Origin: Diogma glabrata
Taxonomy: Eukaryota; Arthropoda; Insecta; Diptera; Cylindrotomidae
Length of the DNA: 64,000 nucleotides
Direction: 5' to 3'
Assembly: GCA_963693315.1 (NCBI GenBank)
Contig: OY856187.1
Coordinates: forward strand, 388,816,885-388,880,884
The translations under genes were made by a program, and so were the position numbers. Positions within the stretch are counted from its first letter, which is position 1. Every line of letters begins with the position of its first letter. The notes beneath the pieces were generated by a model. That model searched no databases, was not told the origin of the DNA, and saw only the letters and a list, made by a program, of their open reading frames with translations. Shown piece by piece: positions 1-11,359 of the stretch.

Positions 1-1469
1 TTTTGAACTGAGAAGCAGCACCATCGGAAAAAAAGAAAATTTTCTTAATAGTGTTTCCAAATTTTCCTTTTAAAAACTTCAATAATTCCAATTGAAATAA
101 AAATAAATAAATAAATAAAATACAACGGCTGTACAACGGCTTATAACACTTATTTGTGTTTAAATCTCGTAAACTATTTAATTGTCATTTGTCGATAGAG
201 TATTGTCTCCGAAACGTTATTGAATAACCATGACAAAAAATGATAACAATAATTTTAATTGGATAATGAAATTTTGAATTTAAGGGTTGCTTTGATAAAA
301 AAATTTATTTTTCCTAGAATTTTAACAAATACAAATGCTTTTTACTTTTTTGGACGTAACTATATGACAACAAAATAAATAGTTCAAAAGTGACACTTTA
401 AGGCCGTAAATCACAGTAATAAAGTAACACTTTAGTATGTAGGCGAATAAAAAAGCATTTTGATATTTCGTTTTATCTTTTTCAAGATGTTTGTCTTTGG
501 CTTTTAGTTTATTAAGGTTTAAGAGCGTGAAATTTGGATAAAAGCTTCATATAAAGAACCCTATTTTTGTAGGACAAAATTTTAAAAAATCGTTACTCGA
601 GAACGAAAAATATCCCTCTTTTTATACTTGGAAACTAAAAAGCTAATATATGAAAGTTTTTTTTTTCTTTTTTTAACGGGCAAAATTTCAGTTCAGGCTA
701 TGTTAAATGACGATTTTTCTGACCATTTTCTAATTTTCTCATAGATGTTCTATGAAAATATGCTCAGATAAAAATTTTCCCTAAAACTACTATGTTTCTG
801 CTTTCAAACGCGCCTACTGTTGTCAAAATCGGTTCAGCCGTTCAGAAATTGTGGCATATTCAAGATACGCGTGTAAGCACAGTTCGCGATTTTAGACCAT
901 ACCAGCACAGGATAACCAAGCGTTTCTTGGATCAAAAAAAAAATTTTAACTCAACCATTTTCGATACTCTACCGAATGAAAATAGTTTTAGACAAAATAA
1001 AATTTTGATGGACAACAGGTGATCGCTTTGGGATGGAATTGCTCTATATATGTATTAGTAAATATTCATTACTATGGTTTATAAAATTTAGCAGAAAACT
1101 GCAAATTATAGGAAATATTTTGCAGTCGTGGAGCATCTTGTATTCGCTTAGGATGATGGCAATTCTTCACTCGGATGATTCCCTCCACTCGCTACGCTCG
1201 GGTCGGGAAACTTCATCCTCGTGAAGAATTGCCTTCAGTCTAAGCTCATACAAGAATCTACTATTATCTGACAACTAATTTTTCCTAAACGTTTTAATCA
1301 ATTTTTTACTTTAATTTGTTTTTAAAATAAGTACTAGATGAAAATAGTTTTATAAAAACTAGATAGAAAAAATTGTACCTAAAATTTTATTAATCTATTG
1401 CTAAAAGATTGAAACGAATTTAAAGAAGAATTTAAATTAAACGCAAACGATTAAATAAAAAGTCACCAC
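1..1469. other. AT-rich intergenic stretch without recognised gene
   Basis: I see no protein similarity here. Around 800-890 lies a run typical of the tails of dispersed insect repeats (it contains 'aaaatcggttcagccgttc'), so part of it is probably old transposon tail. A foldback at 1146-1245 is listed separately. Short ORFs at 792-1224 have no family features and start at weak or random codons. Confidence 0.5.
1146..1245. repeat. small foldback with GC-rich loop
   Basis: The arms 1146-1170 and 1221-1245 are inverted copies sharing the perfect core GGCAATTCTTCAC / GTGAAGAATTGCC, with a few mismatches further out. The ~50-bp loop holds 'actcgctacgctcggg', very GC-rich for this AT-rich sequence. 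It resembles a MITE or foldback element. The loop has the same character as that of the foldback near 62800. Confidence 0.6.
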
Positions 1470-2000
1470 AACACTCTGGATGCCTTATCCAGATCACAAT
1501 GATTTTCTACGATGGACCTTCAAAGCGGCTACTTGCGAGTTAAGATGACTCCAGAAGATCAAAAAAAGACTGCGTTCATTAAGGGTTCTGGACTTTGGGA
1601 ATTTACCGTGATGCCATTTGGTCTATGCAACACACCGGCAACGTTCAAGAGACTAATGATATCCGTTCTAAGTGGACTGTCTTGGAACATTTGCATGGTT
1701 TATCTTGATGACATCATTGTACATGGGAAGACTTTTGAGAATCAGATCAAAAATCTACAAAAAGTACTATATCGTACTATAAACTACTATATTAAAGATG
1801 GCTAATTTAAAGTTAAGTCCTCGGCAGTGCCATCTACTACGTAAGGAAGTGAAATACTTGTGTCAAATCGTTTCAGATAATTGCATCCAAACTGATCCCG
1901 ATAAAATAGAGTGTGTTAAAAATTGTCCAAACCCAGCCGAAACTGAAAAGCCGCAGTGAACTCCGCCAATATGTCTTTGCGGCAAACCTCAGTTTCTAGG
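1470..2000 (+). pseudogene. Ty3/gypsy reverse transcriptase fragment (broken)
   Basis: This is a fragment of the reverse transcriptase domain of a Ty3/gypsy retrotransposon pol polyprotein, which copies element RNA into DNA. Visible landmarks in order are NTLDALSRSQ, FSTMDLQSGY, KKTAF, WEFTVMPFGLCNTPATF and the catalytic box VYLDDIIV. A downstream part (about 1798-1959) in another frame reads LKLSPRQCHLL, then KEVKYL and TDPDKIE, all standard for the end of the gypsy RT palm. Damage: an in-frame TGA at 1500-1502 where the family has Trp, a stop at 1803-1805 with a frameshift near 1790-1800, and further decay after 1959. Protease, RNase H and integrase are absent on both sides, so it is a truncated, dead copy. 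I am sure of the family but not of the exact ends. Confidence 0.9.
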
Positions 2001-2273
2001 TTTTGAAAGCTATATTATATATATACTTTAAAACATTTCTCAAACGTGTATCATCTCAAAATTTCCCAGAAAAAAGTCTGTTGTTGTTGTTTCCAAATGA
2101 TAGCTATTATTTTTGTTATTTGAGATTGGTATTTTTAATTTTGTTAGAGATTCTGCTTAAATTTGTATTTTATTTATTTACTCCAGAAAAACATACATAT
2201 AAAAAAAATAATGATGTAATATAATCCATTTATTATATTTATTTAATTTTGATTTATTTTCTTTTTGCTCCAG
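2001..2273. other. AT-rich non-coding stretch / intron before candidate exon
   Basis: Nothing is recognised. It ends in a pyrimidine-rich run and 'tgctccag', a plausible 3' splice site for the candidate exon that follows. Confidence 0.4.
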
Positions 2274-2408
2274 GAAATGGAAACACGATTTGAATCAAGA
2301 CAAAGTCAGTTGCCTTCAACATTCCCTGAAACATTTAAGGATTTTTTCTCAATGATAAATGAAGACGATGATCATGTTGAGTTGATATCAAACATTTTAG
2401 AAGATAAA
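2274..2408 (+). CDS. candidate internal exon of an unidentified gene (45 residues)
   Basis: I propose an internal exon bounded by a splice acceptor (ttttgctccag, AG at 2272-2273) and a strong donor (gtaagt at 2409). It is open throughout, begins and ends in phase 0, and encodes 45 residues. These start EMETRFESRQ, pass through TFPETFKDFFSMINEDDD and end SNILEDK, so the segment is acidic and probably helical. It reads like real protein: mixed codons and no low complexity. I do not recognise the family. The next candidate exon at 4572 starts in the same phase, so a 2.16-kb intron would join them in frame. Neighbouring sequence is transposon debris. An alternative is a chance ORF with chance splice-like ends. 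Confidence 0.5.
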
Positions 2409-4571
2409 GTAAGTAAAGTTGATTTATTAAAAGTTGTATTTGTATAGAAAATAATAAAACTTTCACTCCCGTTCCAACTTCCAAGTTAAAAACCTTACAC
2501 TTTATAAGCTTCTAAATAATCATAGTAATTTAAAAAAAAAAGTTTAAAGTTAATTCAATTATTCAACATTCAATTTTACTTATCTCAAGAAAAAATGTTA
2601 TATGAAATTGGACAGTGGACACATTATCCAGATCATTTTATATTTATTTGAGTTTTCACTTCATTAAATTGATGTTTAATTTTGTAAGCTTTTCGACCCA
2701 AAATTTTATTAATGTCAGAGTTGTTATTTGTATAATTTACTTTTCCCATTAAAATTAATTTTTCCCTGAATATTTTCGTAAAGAAAATTAAAAAAAAAAT
2801 ATTTGGTTTATTCAGGTGAAATATTTTAACGCCTCCGGGAGGATACTAAGTGAATTTTTTTCGTTAATTATTTTTTGTTTCATTGATAAAATAATTCTGC
2901 TTTTGTATACATATATACGGATTTTCTTCTTTGACTCTTTTGATATAAATTTGAAATAAATATTCAATTTGCGATTTATTTAATTGGACACAAAGTTCTA
3001 TTTATTTAAGGAAACAAAAATAGTGTTAGCTTGATGATGGCATGCTATTGCTTGTTCAATGTCACACGATCAAGGAATATGCTGGATTATTGGCAACCCA
3101 ATTTAAGTTTTGTGTTGAAAAATTTTTTTAAAAAAATTGGTTCTTACCCATTGCAATTTTTTCTGGAGAGTCAACGCCAAAAATGGTTGGACTGGACAAA
3201 AGTTTAAAGACGTTTCGAACAACTGTCGGCGTATGAAGTTTCTGTCAGTGTCGTACTTAATCAAATTTGTGGCATCGAACCGACCCTTCGAATAATCTTT
3301 TGTCGATTCTTTTGTAATCTCTAACTATATGTCCAATCTGTAACTATGCCGAAATTTCGAAAACTTTAACTTTTAAAGTACGTAACTTTAAAAATTTATC
3401 AAAACAACAAGGAACTGAAAGGTTATATCTTTAAAGCTTGTAAAAGTCTTTAGTAAACAAAATGTTTTTATTCTCATTTCATTGCCATAATATTTAGAAC
3501 GCGTTCCATCTCAATTGGGTGAAATTCATTGCTTTAAGGTTACACATTTTTTTTTTGTATTACCTGGTAACAGAAAAAAAGAAGCTTCCTAATTAATTTT
3601 TAAAAGTTAACCCTTCTTTTGCTTTTTTATCGATTACTGACCCAGATTTCAAATATTTTAATTTAATATAAAAAAAAAAATAATTTAGACAACATCATTT
3701 TTTCACTTTTGTTGATTTTAAACGTTTCACCACAACCCTTTCCTTTACTGTTAATTTAGGTTTATTATTATTATGGAATTAGTTGAATTTTCTTTTTGTT
3801 TTTTAATTAATCTGTTTTCATTTTTTTCGAAAATTTATTAATTTGTTTGTCATTTCTTCGATTATTATTTGTACTGGCATATTGTTTCCTTTCGAAGCAA
3901 TTGTCAGTGGATACCCAGTTTTAAATCGGATCTTGTTTTATAACAAACATGTTATCTGAATTTATACGAGATTTACTTCCATATTTTTTCTGTCGTGGAT
4001 ACTCCATGTAGTGCTAATGGTTTTGACATTTATATGTCTAAAATGTCATATACATGCACTCAAAAGACAAGCAAAGAAGAACGTGCGCTGGCATATCCAC
4101 GCATTAAAACATTATGAAACCGCATGGAGGGATCATTTTTTATTGACTTGTAAATATTTTTATTCCTAATCTACGGGTGTGATAACTTTTAACTAATACA
4201 TTTATATGTTCTCTATATATCCAGTAACAGAAATAACAGCACATGTATTTTTAAATGGTCCAGTTGATGTTACTTAAAAATCTATTTTAAATGTTTCAAG
4301 TACAACAATTAAGTAATTCAATACCAATTAGAAATAAATAAATAAACAATAAAAGTTCTAGCTTAATTTTTAATATTATTAAATAAAAATTCTAAAAATA
4401 CTTCAAAAATATTAAAAATAGCAACAAAAAAATTCCAATTAAGTTTTAAACAAACAATTTTCCAATTACTTTAATATAACCAAATCGACATAAGGAAAAT
4501 ATATTTCTAACAAATTGTTTTTCTTTTGCCTTTGCCAAATATTTTCTTTTATGTTTTCGTTTAATTTTCAG
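2409..4571 (+). other. probable intron, AT-rich, no gene seen
   Basis: This lies between two phase-compatible candidate exons, with donor gtaagt at 2409 and acceptor ttaattttcag ending at 4571. It contains only AT-rich sequence with long A and T runs. I found no ORF of note, tRNA or recognisable transposon. Confidence 0.45.
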
Positions 4572-5016
4572 ATTATTCCAAGACGTTCATCAACAAGTTT
4601 CAGTAGCAACAATAAAACACAATATCGTTGTACAAATTCACGATGTTGTAATCCAACAACAAATTTTGGACGTTCAAATTCATTTCGATTAAATCGTGGT
4701 AATAACAGTGAAAATTGTCGTCATGTGAAATATTGTTTAAATCCAAATCAAACGAATAGTTTAAATCCGAATAAACAACTGCAACAAGAGCAATTAGTGA
4801 GTCCGTTAAATAAAAATAATTTGACTTTGAATTTAAGTGATTTTAATACAAAACCAACAACAAAATCATCGTCGTATAGACATTATAATGACGACGATGA
4901 TTTAAATATAAGAAAATTTAATAGGTTTTATGGAAATTCAAATAGTAAATTAGATACAATATTGACAGGTGATACGAGTGATTTTAAAAATTGTACAAGT
5001 AATTTGTATGAAACTG
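4572..5016 (+). CDS. candidate internal exon, Asn/Ser-rich protein segment (148 residues)
   Basis: This is an open frame of 445 nt between acceptor ttttcgtttaattttcag and donor ggtaagc (GT at 5017-5018), starting in phase 0 and ending in phase 1. The segment begins IIPRRSSTSFSSNNKTQYRC and continues with a short cysteine cluster (C-x4-RCC), then Asn-, Ser- and Gln-rich sequence. It also has an acidic patch (HYNDDDDLN), and ends NLYETG. This looks like a disordered region of a regulatory or cytoskeletal protein. The start phase matches the end phase of the exon at 2274-2408, so both may belong to one gene whose remaining exons lie outside the window or beyond the repeats. I do not recognise the gene. 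Poly-Asn content in an AT-rich genome weakens the case, but the paired splice sites support it. Confidence 0.5.
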
Positions 5017-5329
5017 GTAAGCAAACATTTTTTCTATAATATTTTATTACATTATATTTGATTAAGTAAAAAGAAGTCTGGACATGATGACTTAAATGGT
5101 TTAGCAAAACTTTATTATCAATTAATTTAAAAGCATTTCTCTTTTAAACTGTAAAAGAAATTCCAAATAAATGCAGCACAGTTAATAGTGCTACGTATTG
5201 ATTATGTCTCGAATCGGTAAACGAAATTCAACAATCTCCTTCTGATAGTTATCGAAAACTGCCAATTCGTAAGGTAACAATATTCTAGAACCAGAAAATT
5301 TCTTCTACAGCTAAACTCCTAAATTAGGA
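5017..5329. other. no recognised feature
   Basis: This is AT-rich sequence after the splice donor at 5017, probably intron. I see nothing in it. Confidence 0.4.
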
Positions 5330-5896
5330 AAAAAATCGAACATGTGCAAATATAACTCGCTCGCCGAGGGTTCCGTATTCTTCTCAAAAACAAGTTTTAG
5401 AAATAAAACAAAAACGGTGCCTTCGCAAATTACAAAAAAGATTGTTTTGGACTAGAAATAAATTCACCTTTCATATGAAAACTCACTCGTTAAGGTCAAA
5501 AGTATTTTTTTCAAAATTTTCCCTTTAAGCCAACCTCATCCAAATAACATTTTAAATGATAAGCTGACGCTATAGTTTATATTCAATCTTTATAACATTT
5601 CCTATAACCTTGAATTTTTTTAAAAAATTTCGTTTGTAATGTTCAAATTTAAGATTTAGAAGGGGGTTTTGTTATAGGAAAAAAAATTTCACATTTTTTT
5701 TAAATAATTCGAAAACTGTGCTTCCGAAATTTATAAGAAATAATTGTTTTGGACTAGGAAGGTCAAAGTCACGCCAGGGTTACGTCAAGGTGAAATATAT
5801 TTTTTTTTTAATTTCCACTGTTAACCCCCTTCAAATAAGCTTTTTAAATGAAAAGCCGACCGCTATAGTTTTCATTTAATCTGCCGGTTAATAAAA
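5330..5896. repeat. degenerate two-unit repeat related to the 17.3-19.6 kb array
   Basis: It opens with 'gtgcaaatataactcgctcg' and 'ccgagggttccgta', matching the start of the repeat near 17350. It then carries two diverged ~300-bp units. Each has 'ggactag', an AT-rich middle, and 'gctatag' followed by 'ttttcatt'. Boundaries are approximate. The GGCCAAGC-rich repeat begins directly afterwards. Confidence 0.55.
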
Positions 5897-6815
5897 AGTT
5901 AAGGGGCCAAGCCTGGGCCAATACCGTGCCATAGCTTTTGGGGGTTGGGCCTAGGGCCGGGCCGTATTTAAAAAGTTATCGAAAATATCGATATCAAAAA
6001 CATATCGATAAAACCGATATATCGATAATATAATAATATCGATAATAATCGATGATAATATCGATATATCCATAATATCGATATATCGACACATCGATAT
6101 ATCGATACATCGATATATCGATATATCCATATATCTATATATTATAATCCGATATCGATGTTCGATATATCGATAATTATCGATATTTATCGATATAGCG
6201 ATATTTTTTCCTTGCCCAAGTTGTTAGGGCTGGGCGATATTTAAAAAATTATTGAAAATATCGATATCAAAAAAATATCGATAAAACCGATGTATCGATA
6301 TATATCGATACATCGATAAATATCGATATATCGCTATATCGATATATCGATATATCGATAATATCGATATATCGATACATCGATATATTGATAATATCGA
6401 TAAAATCGATAACATCGATATTCGATATATCGATAATTATCGATACATCGATATTTTTTCCCGGCCCTAGTTGGGCCACGCTTAACATTTTCAAACGGCC
6501 CGAGCTTGGACTGATGTCCTGGGGCCAAGTCTGGCAAATGTGAATTGAACCAGGTCTACCAAACCAACTTTTTTTCCAGATCTCCTTTAACTGTGTGGAA
6601 AGAGGTTGTGGAAACAGTAACATATATGAAAATAAAGGTAAACGTAATATGGCCTGCACATGTTTACAATGCATTAGACTGGTTAATAACGCGTAATATA
6701 ATAATCTGAACCTTGGTTCAGTCTAGGCATTTACAACAGGCCCAGACCTGGTTCAAAGCTAACTAGCCAAGGCTTGGCTCGCGAATACTGGCCCGAGATT
6801 GGTCCGTTGTTTAAC
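5897..6815 (-). mobile_element. GGCCAAGC-rich dispersed repeat, interrupted by a MITE dimer
   Basis: The segment 5897-5951 plus 6470-6815 is an inverted relative of 23690-23900 and 15150-15385. Shared blocks are 'taaggggccaa', 'gtgccatagctttt', 'cttaacattttcaaacggcc', 'gccagacttgg' and 'gtttacaatgcatta'. It shows no coding capacity. A 518-bp insertion with an 8-bp duplication interrupts it at 5952-6469. The other two copies show the uninterrupted order of blocks. The class of the repeat is unknown. Confidence 0.65.
5952..6469. mobile_element. hAT-type MITE (tandem dimer) rich in ATCGAT, 8-bp TSD
   Basis: The ends are inverted: it begins TAGGGCCGGG and ends CCCGGCCCTA. The 8 bp GTTGGGCC is directly repeated on both sides (5944-5951 and 6470-6477). 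An 8-bp duplication and a TAGGG terminus fit the hAT superfamily. The interior is almost wholly ATCGATAT-like. A second internal start 'tagggctgggcgatat' at about 6225, with the preceding end-like 'cttgccca', makes it two ~250-bp units head to tail. It encodes no protein. Apparent ORFs on the minus strand (6224-6674) are translations of this simple sequence. Confidence 0.8.
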
Positions 6816-9204
6816 ATTTTTGTAAATGTGATTACGACATTTTTTATAACCGTGAATATTTTCTTTTGTAATTTTCGACGTTAAGGGGGGGAGAGGGGGG
6901 CAGAAAAAACTCATGTTTTTGGTAATAATTCTAAACTAAACATTCGATAATTTATTAATTTCTTTTTAAATATTTCAACCTTTTTCGATTTTTCTAAATC
7001 AAACTCCATTCCTTAAAAAAAACTTTTGTTCTCCTTATCATATGTCTATAAGATACAGATCAAAACAAATATTTGGAATTTTTTGGTTTTCAGTAGTGGA
7101 CAAATGCATTTTATAACTGTAAAAAATTTGAAGTTGGTAGCACTTATAGTTTTTGAGAAAATCAATTATGTAGAAATTCGAACGGACACAGAAGTGTCAC
7201 CAATGTAGTACCGTTTTTACTTTTTCAAAGTACGGAACACTAAAAACATCACAGCTTAATATTTATTTTCAAGGATTGAAACTTTGATTGCCACTGTGTT
7301 TCGATTTTCATTTGCCCAAGATTTTCGGTTTTCATTTTGCTACAATCTAACTATTGCACGAAACATTCCTAACTCATACATCGCAAATACAATAATCTCG
7401 AAAAACTTTTACGAGATAGTTAATATAACGTGATTATTCAACTTATTTCCAATCTACCTTTCCAATGAATTTTTAGGTTATGACTACTCTTTTCTACATT
7501 ATTGTTTTTTTTATTTCTACTTGATTTACCAACAACTAGAGCCACTTATTCCATTTAAAAACTCTGGTTTGATTATATCTTCTAATTTGTTCATCTTTTA
7601 TTCCAAAATACTTGGTAGATATGAGTACGCAACAAACTATTCGATTGAAAACATCTGTTGCGCCGTTTTTATAAAATCTTTGTAAATGGTTAGGACTTAT
7701 CGAAACCGAAGGAATGTACTTTGGCTGAAAAAACAAGTCTGTATACATGTTTTTATTGCAGCTTTCACTTACTCCACGTCACACCTACCGGTTTGTTTCT
7801 TTTGGTTATTTTCTTCTGGTTTTGCATAGTTGTTTACCTGCACAGTCATTACACAGTTTTAATAAAACTATGGTGCATTGTGATACTGAAATTGATAAAA
7901 TTTTGAACAATAACGAACAAATTGGTGAAGGGATTTCAAGCGTATGTTTTTCTTCGAATCTTATATAGACACAAATCATTACAAAGCCTATATCAAAATT
8001 TGCACAATAACACAGTCCAAACAAAAAAAAATTACGGATAATTGTGACCATCTTGGTTAACAATTCAAATCCGAGTCCCGATCGTCGTTGGTTTTTCCAA
8101 AGGTTAAGTTTTCCAAAAAAGTGTAAGCCTCACGAATTAAAATTTCATTTGAGGGCAAAAAAGTTGAACGGATTAAGATTAACAAAAAAAAATGGATGGT
8201 TTTACGTAAAAGAGATGAATCTGTTTTTGAAACAGTTTTTTTTACAGATATGAATCTGATTTTTACATGAAAGAAATGAATCTAAAATATGGAAACCGTT
8301 GTACTTTAAAGTTAATACTTTATACAAAAGCATGTCCAGAAATATACTTTGTCACAAATCGTGGGAACGTTTCACACCCTTAGTATATCTCAAGCCGGGA
8401 TATAGACTGAAAATCTGGGCAAATTTTGTTACAAGTTTGCACTTACCTGGTGCCAGTTGGCACTCATGGGAAGAGAAATAAAATAACAACGTTCAACAAT
8501 AAGAAGTAAGTTATGTGGAGGAAGGAAAAAGGAACTGGGCAAGAAAAGGGATTCGGTACTAATTCGAATTGGAACGGTTTTCTTAGTACCTGTCAGTTTT
8601 GTCGCATTTGTTTGTGGATACAATTTTGTTCGTGTGTGAGTTGATGAAGTTTTAAGTGAAAGATGAAGTTTTAATTACACGATGGAAAACATTGCACAAA
8701 GTAGTGGTTAGGAATCTTTGGGAGCCTTGGTGCCCACCGATTCCAACGGTCGTATATAATACTTGATTTCAAACAAAAAGTGTGGCCAATAGGGACCGCT
8801 AAAACAAAAACTGCTACTTTACGATGTCACGCAGTAGTGAGAACCAAACGAAGTATAGATAGACGGAAATAAATCACCAAGTAATGTTACCTATAAAGTT
8901 AGGAGTGATAATGGTCAAAATTGCCATCGGTAGTTTCATACGTACGAAAAGGTCCAGATAATCAAAGGTGGTTTTTCATACGTATAAGTTCGAACGCCTT
9001 ACAAGGCTCTAAGTAAAAAAGCAACAGTGAATTTAAGTGCTAGAAATCAATGTTGAAGGAATATATGATTGATGACTTTTCACACTTCTTATCAGTTCTC
9101 CTGGTTAAAAACGATCGCAAAAAAATTAGTTTAAAAATACAGCTAGCACGGCAGATCATTCCGATTTTGTTGAAAAGTTCGTCTCACTTTAACCTTTTTG
9201 AAAC
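6816..9204. other. AT-rich stretch without recognised gene
   Basis: Several overlapping short ORFs exist on both strands around 7500-8630. None has a family motif, signal peptide or consistent coding bias. A G-rich run (ggggggagaggggggc) lies near 6885. I see no RNA gene. Confidence 0.45.
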
Positions 9205-9612
9205 CAAAACACAGTGGTACAGATCAATTTCAGTTCGGCAAAAATCGGCATTTTATGAGTGATTCTTATGTATTTTTTAACGCTGAATCTGAATCTGCCA
9301 TCGGTTTTTTCACCAGGTCAGCCATTTCCCCGAAAAACCGAAAAAAACCGAATCTCGATCCGAATCTCGAATAAAAAACCCGGGCATTATGGGGGGATAA
9401 TAGTGTCAAAATCTTAAAATATATAACTAAAAGATATATTATCAAAATCAAATCTTAAGCTTAAGCTAATAATAGCTTAAGCTAATAATAAAAACTTAAA
9501 CTAATATTAAGCTATACATTATTATCCTCCCATAATGCCCGGGTTTTTTATTCTCAGAATCACTCATAAAATGAATTTTTGCCGAACTGAAATCGATCTG
9601 TACCACTGTGCA
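9205..9612. repeat. foldback element
   Basis: The outer arms 'cagtggtacagatcaatttc' (near 9213) and 'gaaatcgatctgtaccactg' (near 9588) are inverted copies and continue through 'ttcggcaaaaat' and 'atgagtgattc'. The inner arms 'aaaaaacccgggcattatgg' (near 9374) and 'cataatgcccgggtttttta' (near 9530) are also inverted copies. The left arm carries about 110 bp extra (9263-9370), probably a later insertion. It shows no coding capacity. Confidence 0.7.
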
Positions 9613-10091
9613 AAACCATGAAATAGAAAATTTTAAAACACAAAATATGGCCTTCAACTAATTAAATTTATAACTTTTAACTGCAAAGACAGTGAATATT
9701 TTTTAGCCAGTGTCGATTTTTTAACCGACTTAAAAAAAAAGGAGGTTCTGTGTTTCACTTGGGGTTTTGTTTTATGTCTATTGATGTTTGTTCACCGATT
9801 TCTCAAAAACGGCGCATTCGATTTTAATGATTTAAATTGCATTTTATTAAGGTTGATTTGGAGGTTAATCTGTATTTTTTTCTATGACGTGAAAATTACT
9901 GTTTTTCAGTAAATTGAAAAAAGCTGTATTTTTAATGCCTGTTCACCGATTTCTGAAAAACGATTCATTCAATTCGAATGATTTAAATTGTATTCGATTA
10001 AGATAAATGCCGAAGTGGTCCCATAGTTTTTTCTATGACGCAAAAAATACCGTATTTCAGAAAATTTTAAAAATCTGTATTTTTCTATATA

Positions 10092-10985
10092 TCGGGTGTT
10101 CCATTAGGGATTTTTTTTTAAAGCTGTCAATTCAGCCATATTGACCTCCATTTTTTTCTAATTTGAAATTTGGAAAGAGGAAGGTTTGCCATTTGTTAAA
10201 ATGTCATCGAATAGTATGGAACAACGTGTTAAATTCGTTCAGCTTTATTATGAAAATAGGCGTTCTGTAAAAAATGTTATTCGTAAATTACGTGGTTATG
10301 TAAACAAACAAAATTGTCGCATTTGGAGTGAAGAGAATCCAAGAGAAATCCTTCAGCAAGCTTTGTATTCAAAAAAAGTTACAGTTTGGTGCGGTTTATC
10401 GAGCGGTGGAGTCATTGGACCTTACTTTTTTAATGATGATGAAGGCAACACAGTTACCGTGAATGCAGAACGATACAGAAGCATGATTCGTGATTTTTTG
10501 TGGCGGGAATTTGTGAATATTGATCTGCATGACATGTGGTTTCAACAGGATGGAGCCATTTGTCATACAGCAGCTCTAACAATGGATTTATTGAGGCAAA
10601 ACTGTCCTGGACGAGTTATCTCAAGAAATGGTCATGTTGAATGGCCACCAAGATCTTGTGATCTGACGCCTTTAGACTTCTTTCTTTGGAGCTTTGTTAA
10701 ATCACAAGTCTACCGCAATAACCCACAGACGATTGATGAATTGAAAGAGGAGATTATTCGTGTTATTGGCGAGATTCAGCCTGACTTGTGTGAAAAAGTC
10801 ATCGAAAATTTTGACAAGAAAGTCACCATCTGTAGAGCATCAAGAGGTGGTCACTTACATGATATTATTTTTAAAACATAAATGGCAAACCTTCAACTTT
10901 TATATAATGCAAAAATAAAGATACTTTCAATGTAAACATTGTGTTTTTCTTTTAATTAAAAAAAAATCCTTAATGGAACACCCTT
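10092..10985 (+). mobile_element. Tc1/mariner element (DD41D, rosa-like), internally deleted
   Basis: The terminal inverted repeats share GGGTGTTCCATTA, then a G/A difference, then GGATTTTTTTTTAA. TA dinucleotides flank at 10090-10091 and 10986-10987, the normal mariner target duplication. The 894-bp body holds one ORF for the C-terminal part of the transposase. Full-length relatives are larger, so this is an internally deleted, non-autonomous copy. It sits inside the ~150-bp tandem repeat, so it is younger than that array. The near-identical termini suggest moderate age. Confidence 0.85.
10201..10881 (+). pseudogene. mariner transposase with internal deletion (226 residues)
   Basis: This is the cut-and-paste transposase of a Tc1/mariner element. 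I take ATG 10201 as the start, which gives 226 residues. Residues 1-32 (SSNSMEQRVKFVQLYYENRR onward to VIRKLRG) are the beginning of the N-terminal helix-turn-helix region. The chain then jumps directly to GYVNKQNCR, which in relatives follows the first catalytic motif (SDEAHF type). So the rest of the DNA-binding domain and the first catalytic Asp are missing. The remaining catalytic parts are intact: VTVWCGL, the second Asp in WFQQDGAICHTA, and the third in CDLTPLDFFLW. I count 41 residues between these two Asp, the DD41D spacing reported for rosa-type elements. The frame is open, which is notable for a protein that should be inactive. Confidence 0.88.
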
Positions 10986-11359
10986 TACATATATTCACCG
11001 ATTTTTCATAAACGACTCATTCGATTTGAATGGTTTTAATTGTATTCTATTCGGGTGGGTTTCGAAAAACTCTCGTGTTTTTTTCTAAGACGCGAAAAGT
11101 ACCATTTTTCAGAAAATTGAAAAAACCTGTATTTTTTATTGTATTTTCGTCGATTTCTTCGAAACGGCTTATTGTATTTGGATGGTTTGAGCTGTATTAT
11201 ATTGCTTTAGATTCCGAGTTGGTCCAATATAATTTTCTATGACAGGAAATTTACCTTTTTTTCTTAAAAAATCGGAAAACCATTGATTATTTGATTGTCA
11301 TTGATGAATACATTCCGAGACTTCATTTTAGTTATTACTTCAAAAACGCCTTTTTAACC

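Larger units (their letters stand above)
9715..11290. repeat. ~150-bp tandem repeat, interrupted by a mariner element
   Basis: Units start at about 9789, 9941, 10996 and 11143 with 'ttcaccgatttctcaaaaac' or close variants, followed by 'cattcgattt', 'tttctatgac' and a stretch near 'ttcagaaaattg'. With the 894-bp mariner and its TA duplication removed, the spacing is about 150-160 bp. The left edge 'ttaaccgactt' and 'ggaggttctgtgtttcact' recurs inverted at 40160-40225, so this belongs to a dispersed family. Confidence 0.75.

Noticed and set aside
6224..6674. Overlapping minus-strand ORFs rich in Ile, Tyr, Arg, Asp
   Set aside because: They are readings of the ATCGAT-rich MITE in several frames.
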